DNA of 64,000 nt, taken from contig CM053329.1 in assembly GCA_028583605.1 (NCBI GenBank), positions 13,130,501 through 13,194,500 on the forward strand, given 5' to 3'. A program made the translations under genes and the position numbers. The number at the start of each line of letters is the position of its first letter. Within the stretch, counting starts at the first letter, position 1. Source of the stretch: Dastarcus helophoroides. Its lineage: Eukaryota > Arthropoda > Insecta > Coleoptera > Bothrideridae. The notes under the pieces are model-generated. The model ran no database searches and was not told the origin of the DNA. It was given only the letters and a program-made list of their open reading frames with translations. Below are positions 24,099 to 34,040 of this stretch, piece after piece.

Positions 24099-24147
24099 TT
24101 TATATTTTCTTTCACAAAATTTACAGTTTGCTATTGTATCAGCCCTT

Positions 24148-24965
24148 GTGAGTCAAAATGATCTCAGAGATTGGCACGAAAAGTTAGGCCATTTAAACTT
24201 CAAGGACGCGGCCAAGAAAATTAAAGATACCATGGGTCTAGATGCTGGAAAAATAGAATTTTCAGAGTTTGATGTTTGCATCAGAGGAAAAATGACAGAT
24301 TACTTTACACGAAAAATAAATCACCGTGTAAAGAGATTTTGAAAATTGTACATTCAGATGTTGTTGGAAAAACTCGAGTACAATCACTGAATGGTGCTAA
24401 GTATTTTGTTACCTTCATAGATGATGCGTCTAGATGGTCTGAAATATATCTTCTAGGAAAAAAAAGGTGGAGTGATCTCAGCATTAGAGCAATACAAAAG
24501 TCACATGGAGAATCAGACAGGAAAAAGTATTAAATGTCTTCAGTCTGATAATGGTGGAGAATATTGTAGTACTGAATTTGATGGTCTACTTAAAAGTTAT
24601 GGTATTCAACGTAGACTTCTTCCACATACTCCACAGCAAAATGAAGTGGCTGAACCTTCTAATCGTACAATCATTGAAATGGTGAGATGTCTGTTACTTC
24701 AATCAAAACTCCCTCAAACATTTTAAGCTGAAGCTGTAGCCACAGCTTGTTATATTCGTAATAAATCGCCTGCGTCTGCTCTTGGTGAAATGTCTCCTTA
24801 TGAAAAGCTAAAAGGTGAAAAACCTGATATTTCAAATCTACATGTTTTTGGATCTACCAAATACGTGCTGGATAAAATCCCTACCAAAAATAAATTTGCT
24901 CCTATGTCAATTAAAGGAATTTTTGTTGGATATCCACGTGAATCAAATATATTCCGGAGGTATGG
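24148..24965 (+). pseudogene. Copia pre-integrase and integrase core
   Basis: The pre-integrase zinc region is DWHEKLGHLN (24160s), with one cysteine partner left at DVCIRGK. The integrase core follows over two shifted frames: VTFIDDASRW, LQSDNGGEYC and NEVAEPSNRT supply the three acidic catalytic positions. A TAA after LPQTF and further shifts past SPYEKLKGEKPDISNLHVFG break the frame. Confidence 0.85.
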
Positions 24966-25221
24966 TTACCTGATAAAAGAACAATTGTGCTTGCTCGTGA
25001 TGTAAAGTCTGTGAAAAGTGCTACAGATTTATGTAATGATGATAGACTGGTAGACTTTTTAGATGGACAAGATGTTGATGGTTAAGAAACCTCTAGTGAT
25101 AACGATAGTGCAATACAAACTGTTAACACAAATATACCAGTTGTACAATATATTTCAAAAAAGGGTAGTACAGGATATACTTCTTCCGGGATTGGACCAT
25201 GTCAAAGAACTATTAAAAGTG

Positions 25222-25436
25222 TTTTTTTCAATTTATTTAACATTTCTTCAGCCCAGTTTGGAAATATTTAAATTTTTATGGTTTGTTGACAATTTTATAA
25301 ACAGTTTTTGAAATGCGACTACGTGATATTTAAATTTATAAAAATTTAAATATTTCCAAACTGGGCCGAAGAAATGTTAAGTAAATTTAAAAAAAAACAT
25401 ATTATTTCCGGTCAATAAGGGTCTACCATGAAGAAT
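25222..25436. mobile_element. short foldback element, copy 1, inserted in Copia pol
   Basis: The ends are inverted copies of TTTAACATTTCTTC(A/G)GCCCAGTTTGGAAAT, and the element runs on at the right to GGTCTACCATGAAGAAT. It is flanked by imperfect 15-base repeats (GAACTATTAAAAGTG at 25207-25221 and TAACTACTAAAAATG at 25437-25451; 12 of 15 match). A 424-base copy lies at 49099-49522. No coding capacity. Target duplications of 11 to 15 bases do not fit most cut-and-paste families and suggest target-primed or other insertion. Confidence 0.65.
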
Positions 25437-25451
25437 TAACTACTAAAAATG

Positions 25452-25495
25452 TTCGACGTTTCGTCCACCATCGTAGGGGACTTCTTCAGGAACAA
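25452..25495 (-). ncRNA. second hammerhead-like motif, different family
   Basis: On the minus strand: CUGAAGA, one extra A, stem II GUCC/GGAC closing an 11-base loop, then GAAAC and GUCG. The layout, including the single extra base before stem II, is the same as in the 2313 motif, although the two sequences are otherwise unrelated. Flanking sequence up to about 25580 is not recognisably Copia. Stem I is not convincing here, so treat it as a relic at best. Confidence 0.3.
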
Positions 25496-25583
25496 AGGAA
25501 ACAAAAAATGAAAAGAGGAATTTGAGGAAATATGCAAAAAAATGACAGAATGAAAAGGCCACCAATTTCAAAACATCAGAGCT

Positions 25584-25725
25584 CGGTAACTCAGTATGTC
25601 CACCATACCAGAGGCGAAACTCTTCTGAATTAAAAATTGGTACAAAGGATGAAAAAGTTTAGACAGAAGAGCACGGTAACTCAGTATGTTCATCATACCA
25701 GAGGCGAAACACTCTTCTCAAAGAA
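25584..25725 (+). repeat. 86-bp direct repeat within the broken Copia pol
   Basis: The phrase CGGTAACTCAGTATGT, with CATACCAGAGGCGAAAC after it, occurs twice, starting near 25585 and 25671. This local duplication adds to the disruption of the segment between integrase and reverse transcriptase. Confidence 0.7.
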
Positions 25726-25969
25726 GGGTAATTCAGGTACTTGTAGTCCAAAGAAAAGTACCAAGGCAAATAGTAGCTCACCTAGTCAAGTTCTAACGCC
25801 GTCTTCGGTTCCAATAAATCAACACCCCCCCTCGAAGTCGTGGTAGACTAAAAATATTACGTTCCGGACGTAGGGGTCGACCTCGAAAAATATTTCATTC
25901 CAAGCAAGACAGTGGAGATGGTATTCCAGGTGGAGATATATGTGATAATAATAACTGATGGAGAAGGTG

Positions 25970-26256
25970 AAGATAGTGCAAGGTTTGCTGGTGTAGCAGA
26001 AGTGTCAGTCAGTGAAGCACTAAATGGTGACAAAGAGCAAACATGGAAACGTGCAATCCAGTCAGAAGTCAGAAATTTAATGAAAAATGATATATTTCAA
26101 ATAGTTAAATATGAAGATGGTTAAAATTTCGTTGGATCCTGAGTTGCTTTATCTAAAAAGTATTAACCGGATAGATCAGTAGATCGATTTAAAGCCAGAA
26201 TTGTAGCCAAAGGATACAACCAAAGGTTTGGAGTAGATTATCACCAAACATTCGCT
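25970..26256 (+). pseudogene. Copia reverse transcriptase, N-terminal fragment
   Basis: VSVSEALNGDKEQTWKRAI and NLMKNDIFQIVK match the entry of the RVT_2 domain. After stops the text FKARIVAKGYNQRFGVDYHQTF continues the fingers region. The frame is lost exactly where LINE sequence begins (near VPEF), so the catalytic YXDD segment is absent. Confidence 0.8.
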
Positions 26257-27319
26257 GTTCCAGAATTTGTTCGCTGGGGGCTTTCCCCGCTATTAGGAAA
26301 GTTTCTCACCATGATTTGTGGACGAGGAATCCTGTTTTTCTCTACTGCCCTTAACATAGCCCCTTCCCAAAGTTTCAGAGTTCCCACCCTGCAAAATAGC
26401 CACTCTGAAGTGGCTTTATCCGCACAGGTGAGAACCAAGAGACCCGGCTTGAAAGTAGCTCCTAAGAACTGTGGATTGGTTTGCTCTTTTCGGTCTCTCC
26501 AAATTACTTCCAGGATTTCCGACTGGCGAGCCTTGAGCTGCTTATTGGACAGTCGGTCTTTTGGATAATCTTTAGGACATACCAGCCTTTGGTGTCTCGG
26601 TGAAGGGCCCCGGTTGAGCTTCTTTCTTTTCCCTTTGTTTTTGCCTCTTGGGCTCCGTTGTTGGGGCTGCAGAGGGTGCTTAGAAGAAGATGAGAGTGTC
26701 GAGCACGTGATGTGTCACTGCCCGGTACTAGCATCAATCAGAGGATCCACGCTGGGGGACTTCTGGCCTAGTGTGGCCAGTTTAAGACAGGCGCATCCAA
26801 GGGACGGTCTTCAGTTTCTCAACAAGGTTGGGTGGCTGAATAAATGACCAAGGACACCTCAATCACGGGGATAGCACAATGGGCTCGGAAAGGGTGGCCT
26901 AAGTGCTGGCCAAAATTTTTTTTTAGGCAACCCACAACGAATCCAGAATCCAGAATCCGTTGTTGGAGTGGAGCCATCAGAACGAAGCCTTTTTACCCCT
27001 TACTCGTCTTCTTCTTCTCCATTGGCTCTTTTGCCAATTTCTTAGCTTCCTCTGGGGAATGTTACTTCTTGAGGAGCCATTCGAATCTTTTTCTCGCCGC
27101 TCCAGAGAGTCCCTTACGGCGTTCCTTAAGCTTTAAGTCATCTACCGACTTTGAAAGCCTTTCGGATGCTGAGAACTCACTATCGCTTGAGACTAAGAGG
27201 ACGTCTTTGATGGTTTTAGGGACTTCTGAGCTTGGTTGTGAGATTATATTCATCCCTTCAATGTTTTGCGATTCTTGAGGCGTATCACCAGCCTTTGGGT
27301 TTAAGTTACTAGGTTCCAT
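26257..27319 (-). pseudogene. LINE ORF1 protein, split by an inverted LINE insertion
   Basis: The first part, 85 codons ending RKRFEWLLKK, meets a TAA and continues in frame as HSPEEAKKLAKEP to a second TAA near 26990. After the insertion (26665-26955) the same frame goes on through ARQSEILEVIWRDRK, TCADKATSEWLF, LKLWEGAMLRAVEKN and RIPRP. The last pieces fit DUF4780-type ORF1 proteins of insect LINEs, thought to act as RNA-binding partners of the reverse transcriptase. Exact frame continuity across the insertion supports the duplicated-target reading. Confidence 0.7.
26665..26955 (+). mobile_element. 5'-truncated LINE 3' end with 11-bp target duplication
   Basis: A 291-base insertion flanked by TCCGTTGTTGG (26654-26664 and 26956-26966). 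It encodes the C-terminal end of an ORF2 with a CX2C...H...C cluster (CWGCRGC, EHVMCHC) and GWLNK before the stop at 26845. A 3' UTR with CAATCACGGGGATAGC and a short AATCCAG repeat tail follow. This is ordinary target-primed insertion, 5'-truncated, opposite in direction to the ORF1 it entered. Confidence 0.85.
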
Positions 27320-27655
27320 AGGGTTCCCACGAGTAGCTAGAAAAATATTTAGTCAGCTGCATGAGAGCCCCGCATTTATGTAGCAAGGCTAAATTGAAAC
27401 TGGAGGGCGCCTGGTCTCCAGAGTTCGCATATTAATGGTTAAGCTTCCCCTTAACTACGCAGCTATCGGCGTATGCTGTTCCACCTTAACTTGGGGGGAG
27501 TTTTTATTGTGGCTCACCACTCCACTTGAGCCGGGCGGTTAAGTCAAGCCCCTCACCAATCATAGATTCGATGGTTTCAAAGCCAAACGAGACAGGGCAT
27601 CGTTACCCTGCGAGGAGGCAAGAGTAGAACCATAGCTGAATGTTGGCTTTTAAGA

Positions 27656-28604
27656 TTTTTAAATTCATTCAGAATAAACGTTTTGAAGTTAGCTTTGGTT
27701 TTTATTAAATTGTCATTTCCAATCTGTTTAATTTATACTTATGAGCGAACAGCTTGATCTTTTGCACACACCTCTAATTGAAGCTTTGGACGATAATTCG
27801 GATTAGATGGAATACTCGTAGGAATCTGTTATCCATGGAGCTTGTTAGCCTAACAACGGCTGCAGTAGTGCGAAACCTGGTCTGGTGTTAGCAAATATTT
27901 ATCAAAACATTGTGGAATTTTTAATATCTGTTGCATTTTAATCATAGATACAGTTTAATAATCATGAAAAGTAAACTTCGATAAACCTATTTAAGGCTTC
28001 AAAGAAAAATACTTACACGATAACGCAATTAGGACTATAAGATAAATTTTTAAAATTAAAATTTTTTAAATTTTTGAATTTAAATTGACATATTTTTGAC
28101 AACAATTAAATACAAATTGTAAATTAAATTATTTATATCTCGTACTGCAATATTAAACAATAAAATTTTATTAACAGTATCCATGTAATATAAGCATATT
28201 TTACTCAAAAAGCTGTGTGTTAATGAGTGTTAATAAGGTACTATCAGCAAGTTGACTTAAATTAGGGATCTAACGTTATTATGAAAAATACAAGGAGCTC
28301 ATGGATCAAAAGAAGGAGTGTATGAAAAGCCCCAAGTAATAGTAGAACGGGCTTTTAAGTTTATTAAATTTCAATAGAAAAAATCAAACAAATGGAGCCA
28401 ACACGGTTCATCACATTAAATAAGAATCCTATGTATTTATTTATTTTAATCCAATTTGGCTGGTCAATGTGATTTATTCATAATAAATTCCGGCTAGGCA
28501 CGTGTGCATCTAAAATGATTGGACAGTCACTTAACCTAATAAAAATTAAACAAGGTAAGTATATGTAAAATCAAATCTGTTTCAAGCTAGGAAATGCAGA
28601 TTGA
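27656..28604. other. intergenic, upstream of Gr-A, no gene seen
   Basis: AT-rich single-copy-looking sequence. I see no domain, tRNA or transposon end. It probably holds the promoter of the first gustatory receptor, but no TATA or initiator motif is convincing. Confidence 0.5.
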
Positions 28605-29453
28605 ATGACCATGCTTTTAGAAATGATGATCAGATTCTTTGGCATAACAATCCCCAGTGGTAATTACCATCGACAGAAAATAGGATATTGGAAACTTGCT
28701 CATTCCTTGATTTGCATCGGCGTTATATCGAGCACGAGCATTTGGTCTTGTTATGAAATACTTCACCTTGATGAACTCTATGGTTTCTTAAGTTCCTACA
28801 TCATCGATGCTGTCAGCTTATGTGGTTTGACATTGGTTATAGTCACGGCTATTTTCACATCTCTAGTCAACAGGCGCAGGAATTTGCAACTGCTGAAACA
28901 AATGAAAGACTCCGAATATTTATTAAGAATAAATAATGATAAATTCAAGAGGAGAACTCGAGGTGTCTTGGTAGTAGAATTGATAGTATTTCATCTAGTT
29001 GTGATCTTCTACCTGACGTATGATATCACTATTAATATAAGGGCTTTCACATGGAAAAAATATAAGTTCTTTTTGCCCTTCTATCTCTTTCAATATATTA
29101 TGTTCCTATTAGTTTTGCATATTTACAACGTCGCTTTAGGGTTGGATGGACGATTTTCTGCACTGAATACGCTATTGAAGAAAAGTGTTCACAGAAATAT
29201 CAAAGAAAATTGTATTGCAAGGGATTCGCTTCAGTTGTTCTTTAAGCTGCATTACCAGTTATGTGACGCAGTGGATTTAATGGGTAGTTGCTACGGGGCC
29301 CAAATTATTGGAATTTTGGTCGTTACGATGGTTTACATGATAAAATCCTTGAACTGGGTCATACTGGCCAGCACTAGGAACATTGTTGTAATCAACGACA
29401 TTAATATGACGTACATGATGGTTTTATATGGGCTTAACGCCTTTGTCGCTTTT
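28605..29453 (+). CDS. gustatory receptor Gr-A, first coding exon (TM1-6)
   Basis: 283 codons from ATG to a GTAAGT donor at 29454, phase 0. Insect gustatory receptors (7tm_7) are membrane chemoreceptors of taste neurons with an inverted topology. Hydrophobic spans lie near residues 28-47, 62-87, 119-140, 150-171, 225-243 and 262-280. The loop text HIYNVALGLDGRFSALN and QLCDAVDLMGSCYGAQ is family-typical; it resembles YIYNVVLALRCRFASLN in Gr-B, so the two are close paralogues. If the donor is ignored, the frame stops at 29498. No C-terminal exon with the TM7 motif is found before Gr-B starts. Either the gene is truncated or it splices in phase 0 to the exon at 33563. Confidence 0.85.
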
Positions 29454-30580
29454 GTAAGTATTCTGTTAACGGTTTTTTGTCACATACTTTGCCTCTAATA
29501 AAAATGAGCTCCTAAATTTTATGAGCACTTTAGCAAATCTACATCTAGGATCCCAAGAAGTCATTTCATCTTAATAAGTCATTTGAGGGATGAGGTTCTC
29601 AAGATGATTGCATGCTTATACAACTTGAAAGCCCGAATCATGGAAAGACATTTGGAAATTAAATTGCAGATTAAAAAAAAAGACGAGTCAAAGACCACGA
29701 ATCTGGGAAGTATTACGTCAAAAAGACCTTAGATATTGCAAATTGGTTCGCAAGACTTTAGATTCTATTGCCCCAAAATTAGTTTTGCATTTCTGCAATT
29801 AAGTTTATCTGTATCCAGTTTGTAGAAATAGTAATTTTGGGATCCAAGATCAATAACGTTGGATGAATTTAGTTGAAACGTCTACGATCTCTGCTGATAT
29901 ACTCCCTCGTCATACAATTAAAAAAATCAGTGACGCTACTAACCAATTTTAATAACAGAAATACCAAGGTGTTCTTACTTGAACATCCTAATTCTTCAAG
30001 GAAATTAGTTTTCTGCTTTTCATCATTAATGGAATTAGTAAAAGATAATTTTCAAATAGATTTCTGGATTGTGGATTTAAGATGGGTTGGAGTTTAGGCC
30101 AGCACTAAGACCACCCTTTCAGGACTCCTTATGCTATCCCCGTGATTGAGGTATCCTTAATCATTCATCCAGCCACCCAACCTTGTTGAGAAACTGAAAA
30201 ACGTCCTTTGGATGCGCCTCTGACAACTACCATACTCAACCAGAAGTCTCCCAGCGTGGATATTCTGATTGATGCTTCTTAGTTCTTCAAGGAAATTAGT
30301 TTTCTGCTTTTCATCATAAATTGAATTAGTAAAAAGTCATTTGTAAATGGAACAAATTAATTTTTTTTTGAATGTTAATAGAGGTAAAAGCTTCTGGCTC
30401 CTAATCCTTCAAAGAAATTATTTTCCTACTTTTTATCATTAATGAATTTTGTAAAAAGACATTTGCAAATAGAACAAATCAATTCATTTTTAATGTCAAT
30501 AGAAGTAAAAGCTTCTCGCTTCATTGAAAGTCAGTTTGAATAAAAGCACTGCTAGTATTGATTTAGTATCTCTTCGAAGT
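29454..30580. repeat. spacer with ~123-bp direct repeats and a LINE 3' end
   Basis: The phrase TTCTTCAAGGAAATTAGTTTTCTG and what follows occurs near 29993 and 30284, with a third diverged copy near 30407; the last two are about 123 apart. Between the first and second lies a minus-strand LINE 3' fragment (about 30098-30275). The 74-codon plus-strand frame at 29873-30097 spans repeat sequence and has no receptor features. Confidence 0.65.
30098..30275 (-). mobile_element. LINE 3'-end fragment
   Basis: Inverted relative to the insertion at 26665-26955 and matching its last 170 bases: CAACCTTGTTGAGAAACTGAA, GGATGCGCCTCTGAC and GCTATCCCCGTGATTGAGGT. It covers the end of ORF2 and the 3' UTR only. 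Confidence 0.8.
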
Positions 30581-33500
30581 ATGTTCCAGATTGCTAAACC
30601 AAAAAATTACAATGAATACAAAATCTGGAAACCTCTCATTATTTTAACTCACATATCATGTCTAAGTGTTCCGATATTCTTCGAAAAAGAAAAACTGAAA
30701 TTACGTCTGTACCGTGCCTATGCTTTTGTAGTAGCTACGACTTGCATGATGGTAACTCTGTGGTCTTTCATCATGAGATACAACCAGGACGTCAACCGGC
30801 CATCAAGGACGATTTTCATCATAGACTTGATGAATATACTGGTGTTGGGAATTTGTCATTTTATTGCCATCATTTCGGCACTTTCCCGAATGAAAGCCAG
30901 GGAGCAAATCTTACGCATCATGCAGAATACCAGATGTTTGATGCACCTCAACACGAGGAGATTCCTGCAGAAGAAGATTTACGTATTCGTTGTAGAATTT
31001 GTGGCAGTGCACCTGTTTATAGCTACTAGCCTGATGCTGGATGCATTTTTCTTTATCCAATCGTGGGGTTGGCGCAAGTATAGACCGTTCATCCCAGGTT
31101 CTATATTCTTCTACGTGAATACGCTGCTAACTTTGTATATCTACAACGTGGTGCTAGCTCTACGATGTAGATTCGCTTCCTTGAATGCCTATCTGAGACG
31201 ATTCGTTACATTTCATCTGAGTCATCATCAGAAGAAGAACGTGGGGATATTCGAGATACAAGATAATTTTTCCTATTTATCCAGTTTTATGAAAACGCAC
31301 AAGGATCTTCGCACTTGCGTCGATTCGATTAATAGTCGATTTGGCATCCAGATGCTTATGTTGATTACAAACACGTTCGTCTACGTTATCAAGTCAGTCA
31401 ATGTCATTTTGATATTTGGAGCTCCAAGGAAGGAATATTATGAACCGGATGCACGCAATGTGATGTTTTCATATATTATGAATGGAGTACTGTCTTTGGT
31501 AATAATTACCACCTTATTGCCCAGATATAAGAACTCTGCTTAGGGCTCGAATTTCTGTAAAGTTAAATGAATTTTTGCATTCGTATTCTTTTTAATATTT
31601 CATATAATTTAGAAGGTAGTGAGTTAAAGACTTCTTAACAGATTTTTGATAAAAAAGTAAAACTACATAAAACTTTTTCGAAATTCTAGAGAATCTGCTC
31701 TTGTAACGTGAAGAAAAGATATTCTGACGTTTCTGCACTATTTTTTATAAATTTTACAGAAACTACGAGAATTGATTAATATAAATTTTAGTTCTTTGCA
31801 TCTGCTCTAACAGTTGTGGTTAACTTGTGTGTGTTTTACACATTTTTTGCTTATTAATTATATCTTTTATTATAGACTAATTTCCAATCTTTCGAAATTA
31901 GTCAGATACAAATATTAATAATGCTTTTTTGAAACACTGCCAGATCCGAATGAGCATTTAGTTTTATTTAACAAAAGTCTTATTAATATCTAATTGCTTC
32001 CAATATCTGACCAGGTCAGAAGATTAGTTTATTATTAAAGAAAATGTATTTTATAGATTAATCACTAATATTTCGAAATGAGTCAGATACAGACATTAAT
32101 AAATCTTTTTGAAACACTACCAAATGCTCTTTCGTACTTGGTAGTGTTTCACAAAAGTTTTATTAATATCTGAATGGTTTTAGACATTTTATTCATCATC
32201 AACAATAATATTGTCTTTTCTTGTGGAGTATTGGTCCGGAATAAATCGGATATTAATACAACTCTTGTGAAACATAACCAAGTACCATTTCAAAATGCTT
32301 CATCAAGTTTTTCGTGAGTTAACTACTTCCATGAAAAGTAAAGAAATCTACTCTAATCCAGTCTAATTTAAACATAAAAGCAACATCGTTTCCAACATTT
32401 CTTGATGAATCATGTTACGTTGAATCAATATAAGACAGAGTTTGAAAAAGAAGAATTTAGAAAATCTAATAAATACAAATATGATGTAATATCTTTTTTA
32501 AAATCGATTCCATTCTTTTCCTCTTCTTCTTCTTCTTCTTCTTCTTCTTCTTCTTCTTCTTCTTCTTCTTCCTCTTCCTCTTTTCCTTTCTCTTTCTTTT
32601 TCTCTTTCTCTTCCTTTTTCTCTTTCTCTTTCTCTTCCTCTTTCTCTTTCTCTTCTTCCTCTTCCTCTTCCTCTTCCTCTTGCTCTTCCTCTTCTTCTTC
32701 ATCTTCCTCTTTCTCTTCCCCTTCTTCTTCCTCTTCCTCTTTTTCTTCCTTTTCCTCTTCTTCTTCCTTTTCTTCTACATCTTCCTCTTTCTCTTGCTCT
32801 TCTTTTTCTTCTTCCTCTTCCTCTTTTTCTTTCTCTTCCTCTTTCTTTTCCTCTTTCTCTTCCTCTTTTCCTTCCTCTTCCTCTACCCCTTCCCCTTCCT
32901 CTGCCTCTTCCTCTTCCTCTTCCTCTTCCTCTTCCTCTTTCTCTTTCTCTTCCTCTTTCTCTTTCTCTTTCTCTTTCTCTTTCTCTTTCTCTTTCTCTTT
33001 CTCTTTCTCTTCCTCTTTCTCTTTCTCTTTCTCTTTCTCTTTCTCTTTCTCTTTCTCTTCCTCTTCCTCTTCCTCTTTCCCTTCCCCTTCCTCTGCCTCT
33101 TCCTCTTCCTCTTCCTCTTCCTCTTCTTCTTTCTTTTTCTCTTCCTCTTGCTCTTGCTCTTCCTCTTCCTCTTTCTTTTCCTCTTTCTCTTCCTCTTTTC
33201 CTTCCTCTTTCTCTTCCTTTTCCTCTTCCTCTTCCTCTTCTTCTTCCTCTTCCTCTTCCTCTTACTTATCCTTCTTCTCTTCCTCTTCCTCTTTCTCTCC
33301 CTCTTCCCCTTTTTCTTTTTTTTCTCTTCCCCTTCCTCTTTCTTTTTCTTTTTCTCTTCCTCTTCCTCTTCCCCTTCCTCTTTCTCTTCCTCTTCTTCTT
33401 TCTCTTCCTCTTTCTCTTCCTCTTCCTGTTTCTGTTCCTCTTCTTTTTCCTCTGCAAGTTTCATCAAGTTTTTTATAAGTTAACTACTTCCATGATCTCC

Positions 33501-33880
33501 CTATGCTGATACAATCATTTTAGCTTGATGTCAGTCGAACAATTGACTGATTTTGCTTTTAGGGATACAGTGTAATGATAACAACCTCGTGCACGATGAC
33601 CAGTAAAGAGGCAAACTACACGGCAACTTTGTGTTACAAGCTGCTGTTGGACATCCCTCCGTTTACGAAGAGTTTCAAAGAGCAGTTGCTGAGAAAGGAT
33701 CTGGTTGAACTGGCTGAGCAAGTCAATCAGCGCAAAGCTGAATTTAACGCTGGAGGTTTCCTCAAGATCAACTATAATATGTTGTATAATCTTCTGGGAA
33801 CGATTGTGATGAATGTTATTATTATTTTACAATTTGAGGACTCTGAACACGGCGCGGGCGTCAAGAAAAGTCTGCTCTAA
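30581..33880 (+). CDS. gustatory receptor Gr-B, two exons (30581-31498, 33563-33880)
   Basis: The ATG at 30581 is the first Met in a frame open from 30524. Exon 1 (306 codons) covers TM1-6 with YIYNVVLALRCRFASLNAYL and ends at a GTAATA donor at 31499, phase 0. Exon 2 begins after TTGCTTTTAG and encodes GYSVMITTSCTMTSKEANYT, then an amphipathic loop (KAEFNAGGFLKINYNML), and TM7 as TIVMNVIIILQF, the relaxed TYhhhhhQF signature. The joined protein is about 411 residues, a normal length. The 2064-base intron contains a hairpin repeat and about 930 bases of polypyrimidine. Reading through the donor would give a stop at 31543 and lose TM7. Confidence 0.88.
31895..32290. repeat. tandem hairpin repeats in the Gr-B intron
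   Basis: CAGATACA(A/G)A(T/C)ATTAATAA...TTTTTGAAACACT occurs near 31903 and 32086. Each is followed by an inverted copy (GTTTCACAAAAGTTTTATTAATATCTG near 32148; a weaker one near 31968). The second unit folds into a hairpin with ACACTACCAA/TTGGTAGTGT at its tip. A third half copy lies near 32252. It looks like a small foldback element or its remnants. Confidence 0.65.
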
Positions 33881-34040
33881 TCCAGTCTAATTTAAACATG
33901 AAAGCCACATCGTTTTCAACATTTCTTGATGAATCATTTTACGTTGAATTAATATAAGGCAGAGTTTGGAATAAAAGAGTTAAGGAAATCTAATAAATAA
34001 AAATATGATGTAATACTTTTTTTTTAATCGATCCCATTCC
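32303..34040. repeat. partial tandem duplication around the Gr-B second exon
   Basis: CATCAAGTTTTTCGTGAGTTAACTACTTCCATGA at 32303 recurs at 33462. CTAATCCAGTCTAATTTAAACAT and the next 170 bases recur from 32355 at 33877. In the right copy the two blocks flank the TM7 exon and are followed by a polypyrimidine tract. In the left copy the blocks are adjacent, with the exon missing, and are also followed by a polypyrimidine tract. An ancestral block of exon plus tract was probably duplicated and the left exon then deleted. Confidence 0.75.
32518..33455. repeat. polypyrimidine microsatellite 1 (CTT, CTTCCT, CTTTCT)
   Basis: Almost pure C/T on the plus strand for over 900 bases. It begins with (CTT)n, then mixes CTTCCT and CTTTCT hexamers with internal duplications, for example CTTCCCCTTCCTCTGCC near 32890 and 33085. 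It lies in the Gr-B intron about 110 bases before the acceptor. Long Ser/Phe or Lys/Arg frames across it are artefacts. Mirror symmetry gives triplex (H-DNA) potential. Confidence 0.95.

Larger units (their letters stand above)
18143..26256 (+). mobile_element. Copia retrotransposon, internal region, multiply interrupted and 3'-truncated
   Basis: Domains occur in Ty1/copia order: gag, zinc knuckle, protease, integrase, then start of reverse transcriptase. Gag is split at codon 30 by a hAT-like element, the integrase C-terminal region by a 215-base element, and the reverse transcriptase is cut off by a LINE near 26256. RNase H and the 3' LTR are missing. Many stops and frameshifts make it a dead copy. 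Confidence 0.85.
26257..27655 (-). mobile_element. LINE 5' region with ORF1 (DUF4780-like), 3'-truncated
   Basis: The GC-richer segment stands out from its surroundings. From about 27650 down to 27320 it is a non-coding 5' leader. ORF1 starts at 27319. The element is broken off at the Copia junction near 26256, before ORF2. It lies in the opposite direction to Copia and removes the rest of that element. An inverted insertion of LINE 3' sequence sits inside it. Confidence 0.7.

Noticed and set aside
29873..30097. 74-codon frame as a Gr-A terminal exon
   Set aside because: No TM7 span, no terminal QF motif, and it runs through local direct repeats.
30658..31029. 123-codon plus-strand frame inside Gr-B
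   Set aside because: A shadow of the receptor exon in another frame; His/Arg-rich with no domain.
32402..33483. Long frames on both strands (Ser/Phe-rich, Leu/Phe-rich, Lys/Arg-rich) over the polypyrimidine tract
   Set aside because: They are translations of CTTCCT/CTTTCT hexamers; no start context, domain or non-repeat sequence supports them.
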